Shown: positions 42,309 through 42,623 of the stretch, in pieces | Position numbering within the stretch: the first letter of the stretch is position 1 | How the letters are laid out: each line of letters begins with the position of its first letter | Assembly (NCBI GenBank): GCA_020852755.1 | Contig: JADZAF010000240.1 | Span: 1 to 42,623 of the forward strand | From: Bryobacterales bacterium | GTDB taxonomy: Bacteria; Acidobacteriota; Terriglobia; Bryobacterales; Bryobacteraceae | Direction: 5' to 3' | DNA: 42,623 bases | Program-made: the position numbers and the translations under genes | The notes under the pieces: generated by a model | What the model saw: the letters and a program-made list of their open reading frames with translations, nothing else | Database searches by the model: none | Told to the model about the DNA's origin: nothing

Positions 42309-42623
42309 ATGGACCATGAAACACGGCGTACTTTCATGGCCGGAGGCTTGGCCGCGCCCCTGGCGCTGGCCGGGTTCGCTCCGGCTTCGCAGGATCCAGG
42401 CGCGCCCTGGTACCGGCGCGCCTGTCGCTGGGGACAAACCAACATCACCGAACGCGACCCGGTTCGATACGACATCGGCTGGTGGCGGAAGTACTGGAAG
42501 CGGACACGTGTGCAGGGCGTGATCATCAATGCCGGGGGGATCGTGGCCTACTATCCGAGCCAGTACCCCCTGCATTACCGCGCACAATTCCTGGGCGGCC
42601 GCGATCTGTACGGAGAGCTGGCC
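42309..42623 (+). CDS. Tat-exported glycosidase-like protein (partial, runs off the window)
   Basis: The first 105 residues are visible. The Tat leader is ETRRTFMAGGLAAPLALAG. The mature start CRWGQTNITERDP is followed by IGWWRKYWKRTRVQGVIINA, then GGIVAYYPSQYPLHYR and LGGRDLYGEL. This resembles the N-terminus of the putative GHL6-type glycoside hydrolases of Acidobacteria and Planctomycetes, in which the barrel begins in this way. AGGGGAG lies 6 bases before ATG 42309. It follows the toroid protein by 20 bases and is probably in the same operon. The catalytic part is outside the window. Confidence 0.72.
   Translation, partial: MDHETRRTFMAGGLAAPLALAGFAPASQDPGAPWYRRACRWGQTNITERDPVRYDIGWWRKYWKRTRVQGVIINAGGIVAYYPSQYPLHYRAQFLGGRDLYGELA

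Overview
The window is high-GC bacterial chromosome that is densely packed with genes of uniform style. The gene content suggests an Acidobacteriota member of the Solibacter/Bryobacter type. The hints are many twin-arginine (Tat) leaders on sugar isomerase-like, oxidoreductase and lyase-like proteins, Fe-S aldo/keto reductase pairs beside a DUF362 protein, an [4Fe-4S] APS reductase, and HU genes behind rpsA. This placement is inferred from style; there is no rRNA in the window to confirm it. I see no tRNA, rRNA, CRISPR array, insertion sequence or prophage.

Layout. 1-4.8 kb: the start of a leftward exported protein, a sigma-54 activator with a degenerate receiver domain, rmuC overlapping a proline dehydrogenase, and two small membrane proteins. 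5-13.8 kb: housekeeping and metabolic genes on both strands (infC, mannonate dehydratase, glpX, cysH, a PHP phosphoesterase, a YgfZ-type protein, a glyoxalase II-like hydrolase, a DUF4142 protein, an aminotransferase that appears to start at CTG, and a small membrane protein). 13.9-19.9 kb: rpsA behind a near-consensus promoter and a long leader, then HU, a HIT protein, a second HU, an aquaglyceroporin, a tartrate/D-malate-type dehydrogenase and a phosphotriesterase-family protein; the last four overlap by 4 bases each. 20-28.7 kb: a secreted metallo-beta-lactamase-fold protein, then a redox block. That block holds a DUF362 protein divergent from two tandem Tat-tagged aldo/keto reductases with eight C-terminal cysteines each, a periplasmic protein of unknown function, ETF beta and alpha, and a Tat-tagged fucose isomerase-like protein. 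28.7-33.1 kb: a leftward RND efflux pump pair without an outer-membrane channel. 33.3-42.6 kb: a helical protein of unknown function, then a rightward carbohydrate-oriented row. It holds a TIM-barrel hydrolase-like protein, a 1010-residue fusion of serine beta-lactamase, concanavalin-like and FG-GAP propeller parts, a cytoplasmic fucose/arabinose isomerase-like protein behind a perfect palindrome, a toroid lyase-like protein, and the start of another Tat-exported glycosidase-like protein.

How the genes may work together. The last 9 kb reads as a locus for cutting and isomerising an unusual glycan or deoxysugar, with no SusC/SusD-type transporter in view. The 20-27 kb block looks like an electron-transfer module in which Fe-S aldo/keto reductases, ETF and DUF362 may share electrons. 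Both are inferences from gene content and order. The clearest sequence-level surprises are the CTG start of the aminotransferase, the loss of the catalytic histidine in the second aldo/keto reductase, the HxDxDH metal motif and the 21-base signal-peptide duplication in the secreted hydrolase, and the operator-like palindromes at the cysH and isomerase promoters.
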